A stretch of 13,251 bases of DNA from assembly GCF_943913695.1 (NCBI RefSeq), contig NZ_CALTZE010000108.1:1-13251 (forward strand), read 5' to 3'. Numbering within the stretch: the stretch's first letter is position 1; every line of letters begins with the position of its first letter. Shown one piece after another: positions 6,156 through 13,210 of the stretch. Position numbers and translations under genes: made by a program. The notes under the pieces are model-generated. The model was given only the letters and a program-made list of their open reading frames with translations. It was not told the DNA's origin and searched no databases. Source of the stretch: an uncultured Marmoricola sp. GTDB taxonomy: Bacteria > Actinomycetota > Actinomycetes > Propionibacteriales > Nocardioidaceae.

Positions 6156-8971
6156 CCCCGCTCGCGCAGCGTCTGCAGCGCTCGCTCGGGGACGGCGTAC
6201 CCGTCTCCGGGCGACCGCTGGACCTGCTGGCCCACGCCCACGACGCCTCCCACTACCTGCTCCACCCGCAGGCCCTCGCGACGCCGCGCGACCTCGCCGA
6301 CGTCGCCGAGGTGATGCGGGCCTGCACCCGCCTCGGCGTGTCCCTGACCTTCCGCAGCGGCGGCACCTCGCTGTCGGGCCAGGCGCTCAGCGACAGCGTC
6401 ATGGTCGACACCCGGGCGGGCTTCACCGGCATCCAGGTGCTCGACGGTGGCACCCGGGTGCGGGTGCAGCCCGGGGCGACCGTGCGCGCGGTCAACAACC
6501 GGCTCGCCCACCACGGCTATGCCCTCGGCCCCGACCCCGCGAGCGAGATCGCCTGCACGCTCGGCGGGGTGATCGCCAACAACTCCTCGGGGATGCAGTG
6601 CGGCACCGAGCGCAACACCTATCGCACCCTGGAGTCGATGGTGCTGGTGCTGCCGAGTGGCACCGTGCTCGACACCGGCGCTGCCGACGCCGAGGAGACG
6701 CTGCGGCTGCACGAGCCGGAGCTGTACGCCGGCCTCGTCGGACTGCGCGACCGGGTGCGCGGCTCCGCGGAGTCGGTGGCCACCCTCGAGCGGCTCTTCG
6801 CGCTCAAGAACACCATGGGCTACGGGCTCAACAGCCTGCTCGACCACGACACCCCGACGGAGATGCTCACCCGGCTCATGGTCGGCAGCGAGGGCACGCT
6901 CGGCTTCGTGGCCTCCGCGGTCTTCCGCACCGTCCCGGTGCGCCCGCACGCCGCCACCGGCCTGCTGGTGACCGACGACCTCTCGACCGCGGCCGCCGCG
7001 GTGCCCGAGCTGCTGGAGACGGGGGTCGTCACGGCCGAGCTGCTCGACGCGGCGGCGCTGCGGGTGGCCCAGCAGGACCCGGGCTGCCCCGCGCAGATCC
7101 GGCGGCTGGAGGTGCGCGAGCACGCCGCGCTGCTCGTGGAGCTGCAGGCGGCCTCCTCCGAGGAGCTCGAGGAGGCGCGACGCCACGCCGAGCCGGGTCT
7201 CTCGGCACTGCCGCTGGCCGAGGCCGCCGACCTCACCAGCGACCCGGCATCGCGGGCCTCGCTGTGGCGCACCCGCAAGGGGCTCTACTCCGCCGTCGCC
7301 GGAGCCCGGCCCAGCGGCACCAACGCGCTGCTGGAGGACGTCGCCGTACCCGTCGAGCGGCTCGCCGAGATGTGCGACGGACTGACCGGCCTCTTCGGCG
7401 ACCACTCCTACGAGGGCTCGGTGATCTTCGGTCACGCCCGCGACGGCAATCTGCACTTCCTGCTCAACGAGCGCTTCGGTGACGCGCGGTCGCTGCGCCG
7501 CTACGAGGACTTCACGACCGACATGGTCGACCTCGTGCTCGGGCTCGGCGGCACCCTCAAGGCCGAGCACGGCACGGGCCGGATCATGGCGCCCTTCGTC
7601 GAGCGGCAGTACGGCGCCGAGCTCACCGCGGTGATGCGCGAGGTCAAGACGCTGTGCGACCCCGCCGGCATCCTCAACCCCGGCTCCGTGCTCACCGACG
7701 ACCCCGACCTGTGGCTGCGCGACCTCAAGACGGCGCCGCCCGTCGAGGAGGAGGTCGACCGCTGCGTCGAGTGCGGCTTCTGCGAGCCCGTCTGCCCCTC
7801 GCGCTCGCTGACCATGACGCCGCGGCAGCGCATCGTCGTACGCCGCGAGCTGGCCGACGCCGAGGCCCGCGGAGACCACGAGCTCGTGGAGTCGCTGCGC
7901 GCCGACTACGACTACGACGGGCTGGACACCTGCGCCGCCGACGGCATCTGCGCCACGGCCTGCCCGGTGCTGATCAACACCGGTGACCTGGTCAAGCGGC
8001 TGCGCGCCGAGTCCACCGGCCGGGTCGAGGAGCGGGCCTGGGAGGTGGCGGCCGGCAACTGGGACCGCGCCACCCGCGCGGCCTCGACCGGGCTCACCCT
8101 GGCGGCGCGTGCCCCCGCTCCCGCCCGGGCCGCCTCCCGACTGGGGCGCCGGGTGGCCGGCGACGACACCGTCCCGCTCTACGACCCGCACCTCGGGCGC
8201 GGGGGCGAGCGGCGCGAGGTGCTCCGGGCCGACGACGCCGAGGCGGTGCTCTTCAGCGCCTGCGTCGGCACGATGTTCGGCACCTCGGGCGGGCTGGGCG
8301 CCGACGCCGCCCTGCGCACGCTCTGCGAGCGCGCCGGGGTCCGGCTGCGCACCCCCGAGGACCTGCCCTCGCTGTGCTGCGGCACCCCCTGGCGCTCCAA
8401 GGGCCACCAGGCCGGCCACGCCCGCATGGCCACCCAGGTCCGCGCCTCCCTCGACGCCGCGACCGACGGCGGGCGGTTGCCGGTGGTGGTGGACGCCAGC
8501 TCGTGTGCGGAGGGCCTGCTCGGGCTTTTCGTACGAAAAGCCCGCGACACGCCGGGCCCCGAGGAGCCGATCGGTCGAGAAGTCCTCGACGCGCCCGCCT
8601 TCGTACGCCGCCACGTGCTGCCGCGGCTCCAGGTCACCGCACCGGTGCCCGCGGTGGTGGTGCACCCCACCTGCTCCTCGACGGTGCTGGGCTCCACCGA
8701 GGACCTGGTCGCGCTGGCCCGGGCGTGCTCCGACGACGTGCGGGTGCCGGACGCATGGGGGTGCTGCGCGTTCGCCGGCGACCGGGGGCTGCTGCACCCC
8801 GAGCTCACCGCCAGCGCGACCGCCCCGGAGTCGGCCGAGATCGCGACGATGGACCTGCCGGCCGGGACGGCGTACGTCTCGGGCAACCGCACCTGTGAGA
8901 TCGGGATGTCACGCGCCACCGGCGCGAGCTACCGGCACGTGCTGGAGGTGCTGGAGGAGGCCACCCGGTGA
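6152..8971 (+). CDS. FAD-linked / 4Fe-4S fused 2-hydroxyacid dehydrogenase (GlcD-GlcF / YdiJ type)
   Basis: A 939-residue fusion. FAD_binding_4 is at about 35-190 (FRSGGTSLSGQAL, GVIANNSSGMQCG). The FAD-oxidase C-terminal domain is at about 260-520 (GHARDGNLHF, a metal-binding His motif, and AEHGTGR). A ferredoxin-like dicluster region follows: Cys538, 541, 544, 548, then Cys594, 600, 604. Two CCG-type domains come last (CCGTPWRSKG at 742, WGCCAFAGD at 869). Such fusions oxidise D-lactate, glycolate or D-2-hydroxyglutarate in the cytosol and donate electrons to quinone. The conserved N-terminus needs a start before 6200, but no ATG, GTG or TTG exists there in frame. CTG at 6152 overlaps the GMC stop as CTGA and has GGGAG nearby. 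The first canonical internal start, GTG at 6311, would cut into the FAD domain. A perfect 24-bp palindrome interrupts a variable loop near residue 793. Confidence 0.9.
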   Translation: MTPLAQRLQRSLGDGVPVSGRPLDLLAHAHDASHYLLHPQALATPRDLADVAEVMRACTRLGVSLTFRSGGTSLSGQALSDSVMVDTRAGFTGIQVLDGGTRVRVQPGATVRAVNNRLAHHGYALGPDPASEIACTLGGVIANNSSGMQCGTERNTYRTLESMVLVLPSGTVLDTGAADAEETLRLHEPELYAGLVGLRDRVRGSAESVATLERLFALKNTMGYGLNSLLDHDTPTEMLTRLMVGSEGTLGFVASAVFRTVPVRPHAATGLLVTDDLSTAAAAVPELLETGVVTAELLDAAALRVAQQDPGCPAQIRRLEVREHAALLVELQAASSEELEEARRHAEPGLSALPLAEAADLTSDPASRASLWRTRKGLYSAVAGARPSGTNALLEDVAVPVERLAEMCDGLTGLFGDHSYEGSVIFGHARDGNLHFLLNERFGDARSLRRYEDFTTDMVDLVLGLGGTLKAEHGTGRIMAPFVERQYGAELTAVMREVKTLCDPAGILNPGSVLTDDPDLWLRDLKTAPPVEEEVDRCVECGFCEPVCPSRSLTMTPRQRIVVRRELADAEARGDHELVESLRADYDYDGLDTCAADGICATACPVLINTGDLVKRLRAESTGRVEERAWEVAAGNWDRATRAASTGLTLAARAPAPARAASRLGRRVAGDDTVPLYDPHLGRGGERREVLRADDAEAVLFSACVGTMFGTSGGLGADAALRTLCERAGVRLRTPEDLPSLCCGTPWRSKGHQAGHARMATQVRASLDAATDGGRLPVVVDASSCAEGLLGLFVRKARDTPGPEEPIGREVLDAPAFVRRHVLPRLQVTAPVPAVVVHPTCSSTVLGSTEDLVALARACSDDVRVPDAWGCCAFAGDRGLLHPELTASATAPESAEIATMDLPAGTAYVSGNRTCEIGMSRATGASYRHVLEVLEEATR
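8521..8544. repeat. Perfect 24-bp palindrome inside the FAD/Fe-S dehydrogenase gene
   Basis: Arms cgggcttttcgt and acgaaaagcccg are exact reverse complements with no spacer. It encodes residues around Leu-Phe-Val-Arg-Lys, using codons (ctt, gta, cga, aaa) that are rare in the surrounding sequence. It is an AT-rich island within a GC-rich gene and lies after the conserved DASSCAEGL motif, in what should be a variable linker. It looks like an inserted repeat or a protein-binding site; function unknown. Confidence 0.9.
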
Positions 8972-8981
8972 GGCAGCGGGC

Positions 8982-9413
8982 CTAGTCGACGAAGGTCTGT
9001 CGCCGGCGCAGCATCCCCGCCGTACCGTCGAGGGTCGCCGCCATCGCCTCGCCCTCGGCCACCTGTTCGCGCACGACGTCGGCGGCGAGGTCGAGGCTGC
9101 GGGCCAGCCGGGCGACCGGGAAGCCGCGCACCTCGAGCAGCCGCGCCAGCCAGGCGACCTCCTGGTCGAGGTCGACCAAACCCTCGACGGCGAGCGCCGC
9201 CCAGTTGAGCTTGTGCTGGAGGTCGTGGCGACACCAGTCGCGCCCCGCGGGCCCGTAGCGCTCGAGCTCGTCGGGGAACTGCTCGTAGTAGCGGTCGGAC
9301 ACCTCCTCCGCCAGGGCCACGAGGTCGAGCTCGTCGCCCCCCGGACCGGTCACGCGGCGCGGCGCCGGCACCCCGCTCGGCGGCTGCGGCTTGGGTCGTG
9401 ACGTCGAAGGCAC
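8982..9413 (-). CDS. Unrecognised helical protein
   Basis: A 143-residue protein whose family I do not recognise with confidence. The first 27 residues are Pro-, Ser- and Arg-rich and look disordered. The rest is predicted helical, with a distinctive central stretch: RYYEQFPDELERYGPAGR, WCRHDLQHKLNWAALA (Cys61, His63, His67), EVAWLARLLEVRGFP, then an amphipathic helix to the end. The Y-G-x2-G-R-x2-C-x2-D-x2-H-x-L arrangement resembles small all-helical ligand-binding domains, but no cofactor can be assigned. GTG at 9413 has no Shine-Dalgarno and lies 6 nt after a TACGGT box, so leaderless expression from its own promoter is likely, although it follows pheT on the same strand. Its stop is 10 bp from the stop of the opposing dehydrogenase gene, with no terminator between. 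Compact codon usage and good spacing argue for a real gene. Confidence 0.75.
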   Translation of the reverse strand: MPSTSRPKPQPPSGVPAPRRVTGPGGDELDLVALAEEVSDRYYEQFPDELERYGPAGRDWCRHDLQHKLNWAALAVEGLVDLDQEVAWLARLLEVRGFPVARLARSLDLAADVVREQVAEGEAMAATLDGTAGMLRRRQTFVD

Positions 9414-9419
9414 AGTGGC

Positions 9420-9425
9420 ACCGTA
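9420..9425 (-). promoter_or_regulatory. Leaderless -10 box of the helical-protein gene
   Basis: On the minus strand TACGGT is followed by 6 nt and then the GTG start at 9413. No clear -35 is seen at 17 nt. The absence of a ribosome-binding site before the GTG supports leaderless initiation. Confidence 0.45.
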
Positions 9426-9443
9426 GCCAGCACCCCCCAGGAT

Positions 9444-9459
9444 CGGGGCCTAGACCCCG
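9444..9459 (-). terminator. Possible weak hairpin downstream of pheT
   Basis: A cgggg / ccccg inverted repeat with a 6-nt loop lies about 30 bases after the pheT stop, just before the next gene's promoter. There is no U-tract, so intrinsic termination would be weak. Confidence 0.25.
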
Positions 9460-9489
9460 GTCGGTCTCAGCGGGCGCGGCCGATGCAGC

Positions 9490-11967
9490 TCAGCGCTGCA
9501 CGGCACCATGTCGCTGTACGGCGAGGGCGACGGCGGCGGCGCGGGCTTCGCCGGTCTCCGACTCGGTCAGGGTGCGGTCGGGGGCGCGGAAGCGGAGTGC
9601 GAAGGCGAGGGACTTGCGGCCCTCCCCCACCTGGGAGCCGGTGTAGACGTCGAAGAGCCGCACCTGCTCGCACAGCGGCCCGGCACCCTCGCGCAGCGTG
9701 GCGGCGAGCTCGGCGGCGGGGAGCGTAGCGTCGACCACGAGCGCGACGTCCTCCTTGGCGACCGGGTAGGAGGAGAACTGCGGCGCCCGCGGCGGCACGG
9801 CGCGACTGATCAGCGCATCGAGGTCGAGCTCGGCGACGCAGGTGCGCTCCGGCAGCCCCGCCTCGCGGCACACCCGCGGGTGCAGCTCGCCCGCATGGCC
9901 CACGGACGCCTCGCCGAGGAGCAGCTCGGCGCAGCGACCCGGGTGCCAGGGTGCGTACGCCGCAGCGCGCACGGTCAGCTCGAGCCCGAGGGCCGCCGCG
10001 ACCACGCGCGCGGTCTCGACGACGTCGCTCCAGCCGGCAGCGCGCCCCGCGCCCCACCAGCCGGAGCGGTCGCGATCGCCGGCGAGCGCGAGGGCGAGGT
10101 GCAGCGGCTGGTCGGGGACCGCTTTGACCAGGTCGTCCCATTCCCCGGAGGTGGGCCGCCGGTCGACACCGAGGATGGGAGCCCCTACACCGGCGTGGGG
10201 CAGGGTCACCGTCGCGACCTCGAAGAGCGCCACGTCGGAGGCGCCGCGACCGACGTTGCGCGCCACCGTGCGCAGCAGTCCCGGCAGCAGCGTGGTCGTC
10301 ATCAGGGGTTCCTGCGCGGAGAGCGGGTTCGCCAGTCGGAGCGCCTCGCGGCGCGCGTCGTCGGCCGGGAGGCCGAGCCTGTCGAGGTCCTGGGTGCCGA
10401 CGAAGGGGAAGCTGAGCACCTCGACGTAGCCCTCGCCCGCCAGGGTGCGACCGATCCGCCGCCTCAGCGCCTGGGCGGAGGTGAGACCGCGACCGGAGGG
10501 CGCGGTCGGCAGCACGCTCGGCACGTCGTCGTAGCCGACGACGCGGGCCACCTCCTCGACCAGGTCGAAGGGGTCGCTCAGATCGGGACGCCAGCTGGGC
10601 ACCACCGCGGTGAGCTCGTCGGCGCCGAGCTCGACCTCGCAGCCGACGGCCCGGAGGTTGGCCACGGTGGTGGCCGAGTCGATCGGCATGCCGGTCACGC
10701 GGGCCGGCAGGTCGACGGGGATGGTGATCGACGGCTGCTCCGGCGGGATGCCGACCACGGTGACGCCGGGGTCGACGGTGCCGCCGCCGAGCTCGGCCAG
10801 CAGCGTGGCCACCCGGTCGGCGGCCGCCTCGCAGATCCGCGGGTCGACGCCGCGCTCGTTGCGGCGTCCGGCCTCGGAGGTGAGCTTGTGACGGCGTCCG
10901 GTGCGAAACATCGAGACCGCGTCCCAGTGCGCCGACTCGACCAGGACCCGGGTGGTGGTCGACGACATCTCGGTGGTCTGACCGCCCATGACGCCACCGA
11001 GCCCGATGATGCCGGAGTCGTCGACGACGACGAGGTCCTCGGGGTCCAGCGCCCGTTCCTGCCCGTCGAGGGTGGTCAGGCGCTCGCCGGGCCGCGCGCG
11101 GCGTACGCCGATCGCCCCGGTGAGCTTGTCGGCGTCGTAGCCGTGGATCGGCCGGCCGACCTCGAACATGACGTAGTTGGTCACGTCGACCGCCAGGCTG
11201 ATGGAGCGCTGGCCGACCCGTGCCAGCCGCCGGACCATCCAGCCCGGGGTCGGCGCGGTCGGGTCGAAGCCGGAGACCGTGCGGGCGACGAAGACGGGGC
11301 AGCCCTCGGGGTCCTCGATGTGGACCGGGTGGCCGGCCTCGTCGGCGGGCGGGACGTCACGCTCGGCCGGGTCGTCGAACGCGACGCCGTAGGCCATCGC
11401 TGCCTCGCGGGCCACGCCGCGCAGCGAGAGCGCGTAGGCGCGGTCGGGGTTGATCTCCATCTCGATGACCTCCTCGCGCAGCTCGAGGAGGTCGATGACG
11501 TCGTCACCGGGGGCGCCGGCGTCGGGGGGCAGCACCAGGATCCCGTCGTGGTCGTCGCCGATCCCGAGCTCGCGCGTGGAGCAGATCATGCCGGCCGAGA
11601 CGTGGCCGTAGGTCTTGCGCGCGGAGATCTCGAACCCGCCGGGCAGCACCGCGCCGGGCAGCACGACCACGACGAGGTCGCCGACGGCGAAGTTGTGCGC
11701 GCCGCACACGATGCCCTGGGGCTCTCCCGTGCCGTTGGCCCCGCCGACGTCGACCGAGCACCAGTTGATCGTCTTGCCGTTCTTCTGCGGCTCGGGCTCC
11801 ATGCTGAGCACGCGGCCGACCACGAGGGGTCCGCGCAGGTCCTGCCCGGGGCGCTCGAGCGCCTCCAGCTTCAGCCCGAGCGCGGTGAGCCGGTGGGCGA
11901 GGTCGTCGGCGGTCGCGGCGTCCGGCAGGGCGGCGTAGTCGCGGATCCAGGAGACGGGGGCCTTCAC
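9490..11967 (-). CDS. pheT: Phenylalanyl-tRNA synthetase beta subunit PheT
   Basis: An 825-residue bacterial-type beta chain of the cytosolic alpha2beta2 enzyme that charges tRNA-Phe. The EMAPII-like tRNA-binding domain is at about 42-160 (GIVCGAHNF, GMICSTRELGIG). The B3/4 editing domain, about 215-390, clears mischarged Tyr-tRNA (VDVTNYVMFEVGRPIHGYD, LGGVMGG). B5 is at about 410-485 (SWRPDLSDPFDLVEEVARVVGYD), followed by the non-catalytic class II-like core. The C-terminal FDX-ACB anticodon-binding domain is at about 730-825 (SSYPVAKEDVALVVD). GTG at 11967 has GGAGG six bases upstream. The usual SEASRRFERGVDP motif reads SEAGRRNERGVDP here, a small departure. It lies 53 bases after pheS in the same operon. 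Identification is very secure. Confidence 0.98.
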   Translation of the reverse strand: MKAPVSWIRDYAALPDAATADDLAHRLTALGLKLEALERPGQDLRGPLVVGRVLSMEPEPQKNGKTINWCSVDVGGANGTGEPQGIVCGAHNFAVGDLVVVVLPGAVLPGGFEISARKTYGHVSAGMICSTRELGIGDDHDGILVLPPDAGAPGDDVIDLLELREEVIEMEINPDRAYALSLRGVAREAAMAYGVAFDDPAERDVPPADEAGHPVHIEDPEGCPVFVARTVSGFDPTAPTPGWMVRRLARVGQRSISLAVDVTNYVMFEVGRPIHGYDADKLTGAIGVRRARPGERLTTLDGQERALDPEDLVVVDDSGIIGLGGVMGGQTTEMSSTTTRVLVESAHWDAVSMFRTGRRHKLTSEAGRRNERGVDPRICEAAADRVATLLAELGGGTVDPGVTVVGIPPEQPSITIPVDLPARVTGMPIDSATTVANLRAVGCEVELGADELTAVVPSWRPDLSDPFDLVEEVARVVGYDDVPSVLPTAPSGRGLTSAQALRRRIGRTLAGEGYVEVLSFPFVGTQDLDRLGLPADDARREALRLANPLSAQEPLMTTTLLPGLLRTVARNVGRGASDVALFEVATVTLPHAGVGAPILGVDRRPTSGEWDDLVKAVPDQPLHLALALAGDRDRSGWWGAGRAAGWSDVVETARVVAAALGLELTVRAAAYAPWHPGRCAELLLGEASVGHAGELHPRVCREAGLPERTCVAELDLDALISRAVPPRAPQFSSYPVAKEDVALVVDATLPAAELAATLREGAGPLCEQVRLFDVYTGSQVGEGRKSLAFALRFRAPDRTLTESETGEARAAAVALAVQRHGAVQR

Positions 11968-12020
11968 GCGGGGCCTCCGCCGAGACGCGATCGGAGCGAG
12001 CGGATTCGTGCGGTGGTCAT

Positions 12021-13124
12021 CTAGAGCTCAGCTCCGAAGGGGGTCGAGAAGCGGACGTCGCCCTCGAACATGTCGCGCATGTCGGAGACGCCGTGGCGGA
12101 ACATCAGGGTGCGGTCGATGCCCATCCCGAAGGCGAAGCCGGTGTAGCGCTCGGGGTCGACGCCGCAGGCGGTCAGCACGCGCGGGTTGACCACGCCGCA
12201 GCCACCCCACTCGATCCAGCCCTCGCCCTTGCAGGTGCGGCAGTCGTCGACGGCCGGGGCGAGCCCGCGGCACACGAAGCAGCGCAGGTCGACCTCGGCG
12301 GAGGGCTCGGTGAAGGGGAAGTAGGACGGCCGGAAGCGGGTGCTGATCCCGTCGCCGAACATCGCGGCCGCGAAGTGGTCGAGGGTGCCCTTGAGGTGGG
12401 CCATGGTGATGCCCTCGTCGACGACGAGGCCCTCGACCTGGTGGAACATCGGGCTGTGCGTGGCGTCGTACTCGTCGGTGCGGAAGACCCGACCGGGGCT
12501 GACGACGTAGATCGGCGGTGTGCGGGTGAGCATGGTGCGGGCCTGCACCGGGCTGGTCTGGGTGCGCAGCACGAGGTGGTGCTCGGCGGGCTCGGCCCAG
12601 AAGGTGTCCTGCATCGTGCGCGCCGGATGGTCGGGGCCAAGGTTGAGGGCGTCGAAGTTGAGCCACTCGGCCTCGACGAGCGGTCCCTCGGCGACCTCCC
12701 AGCCCATGGCAACGAACACGTCGGCGATCCGCTCGGCGAGCATCGTGATCGGGTGCCGTGCGCCACGCGTACGCCGGTCCCAGGGCAGCGTCACGTCGAC
12801 GGTCTCCTCGACCAGCATCCGTGCCTCCGCCTCGACCTCGAGGTCGGCCTGCCGGGCGGCCACGGCGTCGTTGATCTCCTTGCGAGCCCTGCCGACACGA
12901 GCCCCGGCGTCCTTGCGGGCCGCCGGTGGCAGCGCCCCGATCTCGCGGTTGGCCAGCGCGATCGGGCTGCGGTCGCCGGCGTGCGACGTGCGCACCGCCT
13001 TCAGCTCCTCGAGGTCGGCCGCCGCCGCGATCGCCGCGAGGGCATCGGTGCGCATCTGCTCGACGTGCTCCTCGTCGAGCGGGGTCACCTGCACCGGGTC
13101 GTAGTCGGAGTTCGGGCCGGACAT
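12021..13124 (-). CDS. pheS: Phenylalanyl-tRNA synthetase alpha subunit PheS
   Basis: The 367-residue catalytic alpha chain. An N-terminal coiled-coil tRNA-binding arm occupies about residues 20-105. The class II core follows, with HPITMLAERIADVF, the motif 2 region RVFRTDEYDATHSPMFHQVEG (212-232) and motif 3 GFAFGMGIDRTLM (329-341). Between them a four-cysteine insert, Cys282-x2-Cys285 and Cys295-x2-Cys298, precedes GWIEWGGCG; it looks like a small zinc-binding knuckle, found in some but not all bacterial PheS. The N-terminal extension (MSGPNSDYDPVQVTPLDEEH) is short. ATG at 13124 has AAAGG five bases upstream. The stop overlaps a short gagct-g-agctc dyad. It is the first gene of the operon, with a leader hairpin upstream; no T-box consensus is seen in the visible leader. 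Confidence 0.98.
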   Translation of the reverse strand: MSGPNSDYDPVQVTPLDEEHVEQMRTDALAAIAAAADLEELKAVRTSHAGDRSPIALANREIGALPPAARKDAGARVGRARKEINDAVAARQADLEVEAEARMLVEETVDVTLPWDRRTRGARHPITMLAERIADVFVAMGWEVAEGPLVEAEWLNFDALNLGPDHPARTMQDTFWAEPAEHHLVLRTQTSPVQARTMLTRTPPIYVVSPGRVFRTDEYDATHSPMFHQVEGLVVDEGITMAHLKGTLDHFAAAMFGDGISTRFRPSYFPFTEPSAEVDLRCFVCRGLAPAVDDCRTCKGEGWIEWGGCGVVNPRVLTACGVDPERYTGFAFGMGIDRTLMFRHGVSDMRDMFEGDVRFSTPFGAEL

Positions 13125-13143
13125 GGGTGCCTTTCGCGAGTGG

Positions 13144-13166
13144 GACCCGGGTCGCTCTCCCGGGTC
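13144..13166 (-). promoter_or_regulatory. Hairpin in the pheS leader
   Basis: Perfect 8-bp arms gacccggg and cccgggtc with a 7-nt loop, about 20-42 bases upstream of the pheS ATG and within the predicted transcript. It is not followed by a U-run, so it is not an obvious attenuator. It could insulate or stabilise the leader. Confidence 0.55.
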
Positions 13167-13179
13167 GTCGAGCCGCCCC

Positions 13180-13185
13180 AGTCTA
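13180..13185 (-). promoter_or_regulatory. Candidate -10 box of the pheS-pheT operon
   Basis: TAGACT on the minus strand would start transcription about 50 nt before the pheS ATG, placing the 8-bp hairpin in the leader. The -35 is weak (TTCGCG at a 19-nt spacing). Confidence 0.4.
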
Positions 13186-13210
13186 GGAAGCCCCCTCTCC
13201 CGTCCGCGAA

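Noticed and set aside
6032..8797. 921-codon open frame on the minus strand opposite the dehydrogenase gene
   Set aside because: Antisense shadow: low-complexity Val/Gly/Ala/His/Gln-rich translation, while the plus strand shows a full set of conserved motifs.
9508..12024. 838-codon plus-strand open frame opposite pheT
   Set aside because: Antisense shadow of pheT with no recognisable domain; pheT is unmistakable.
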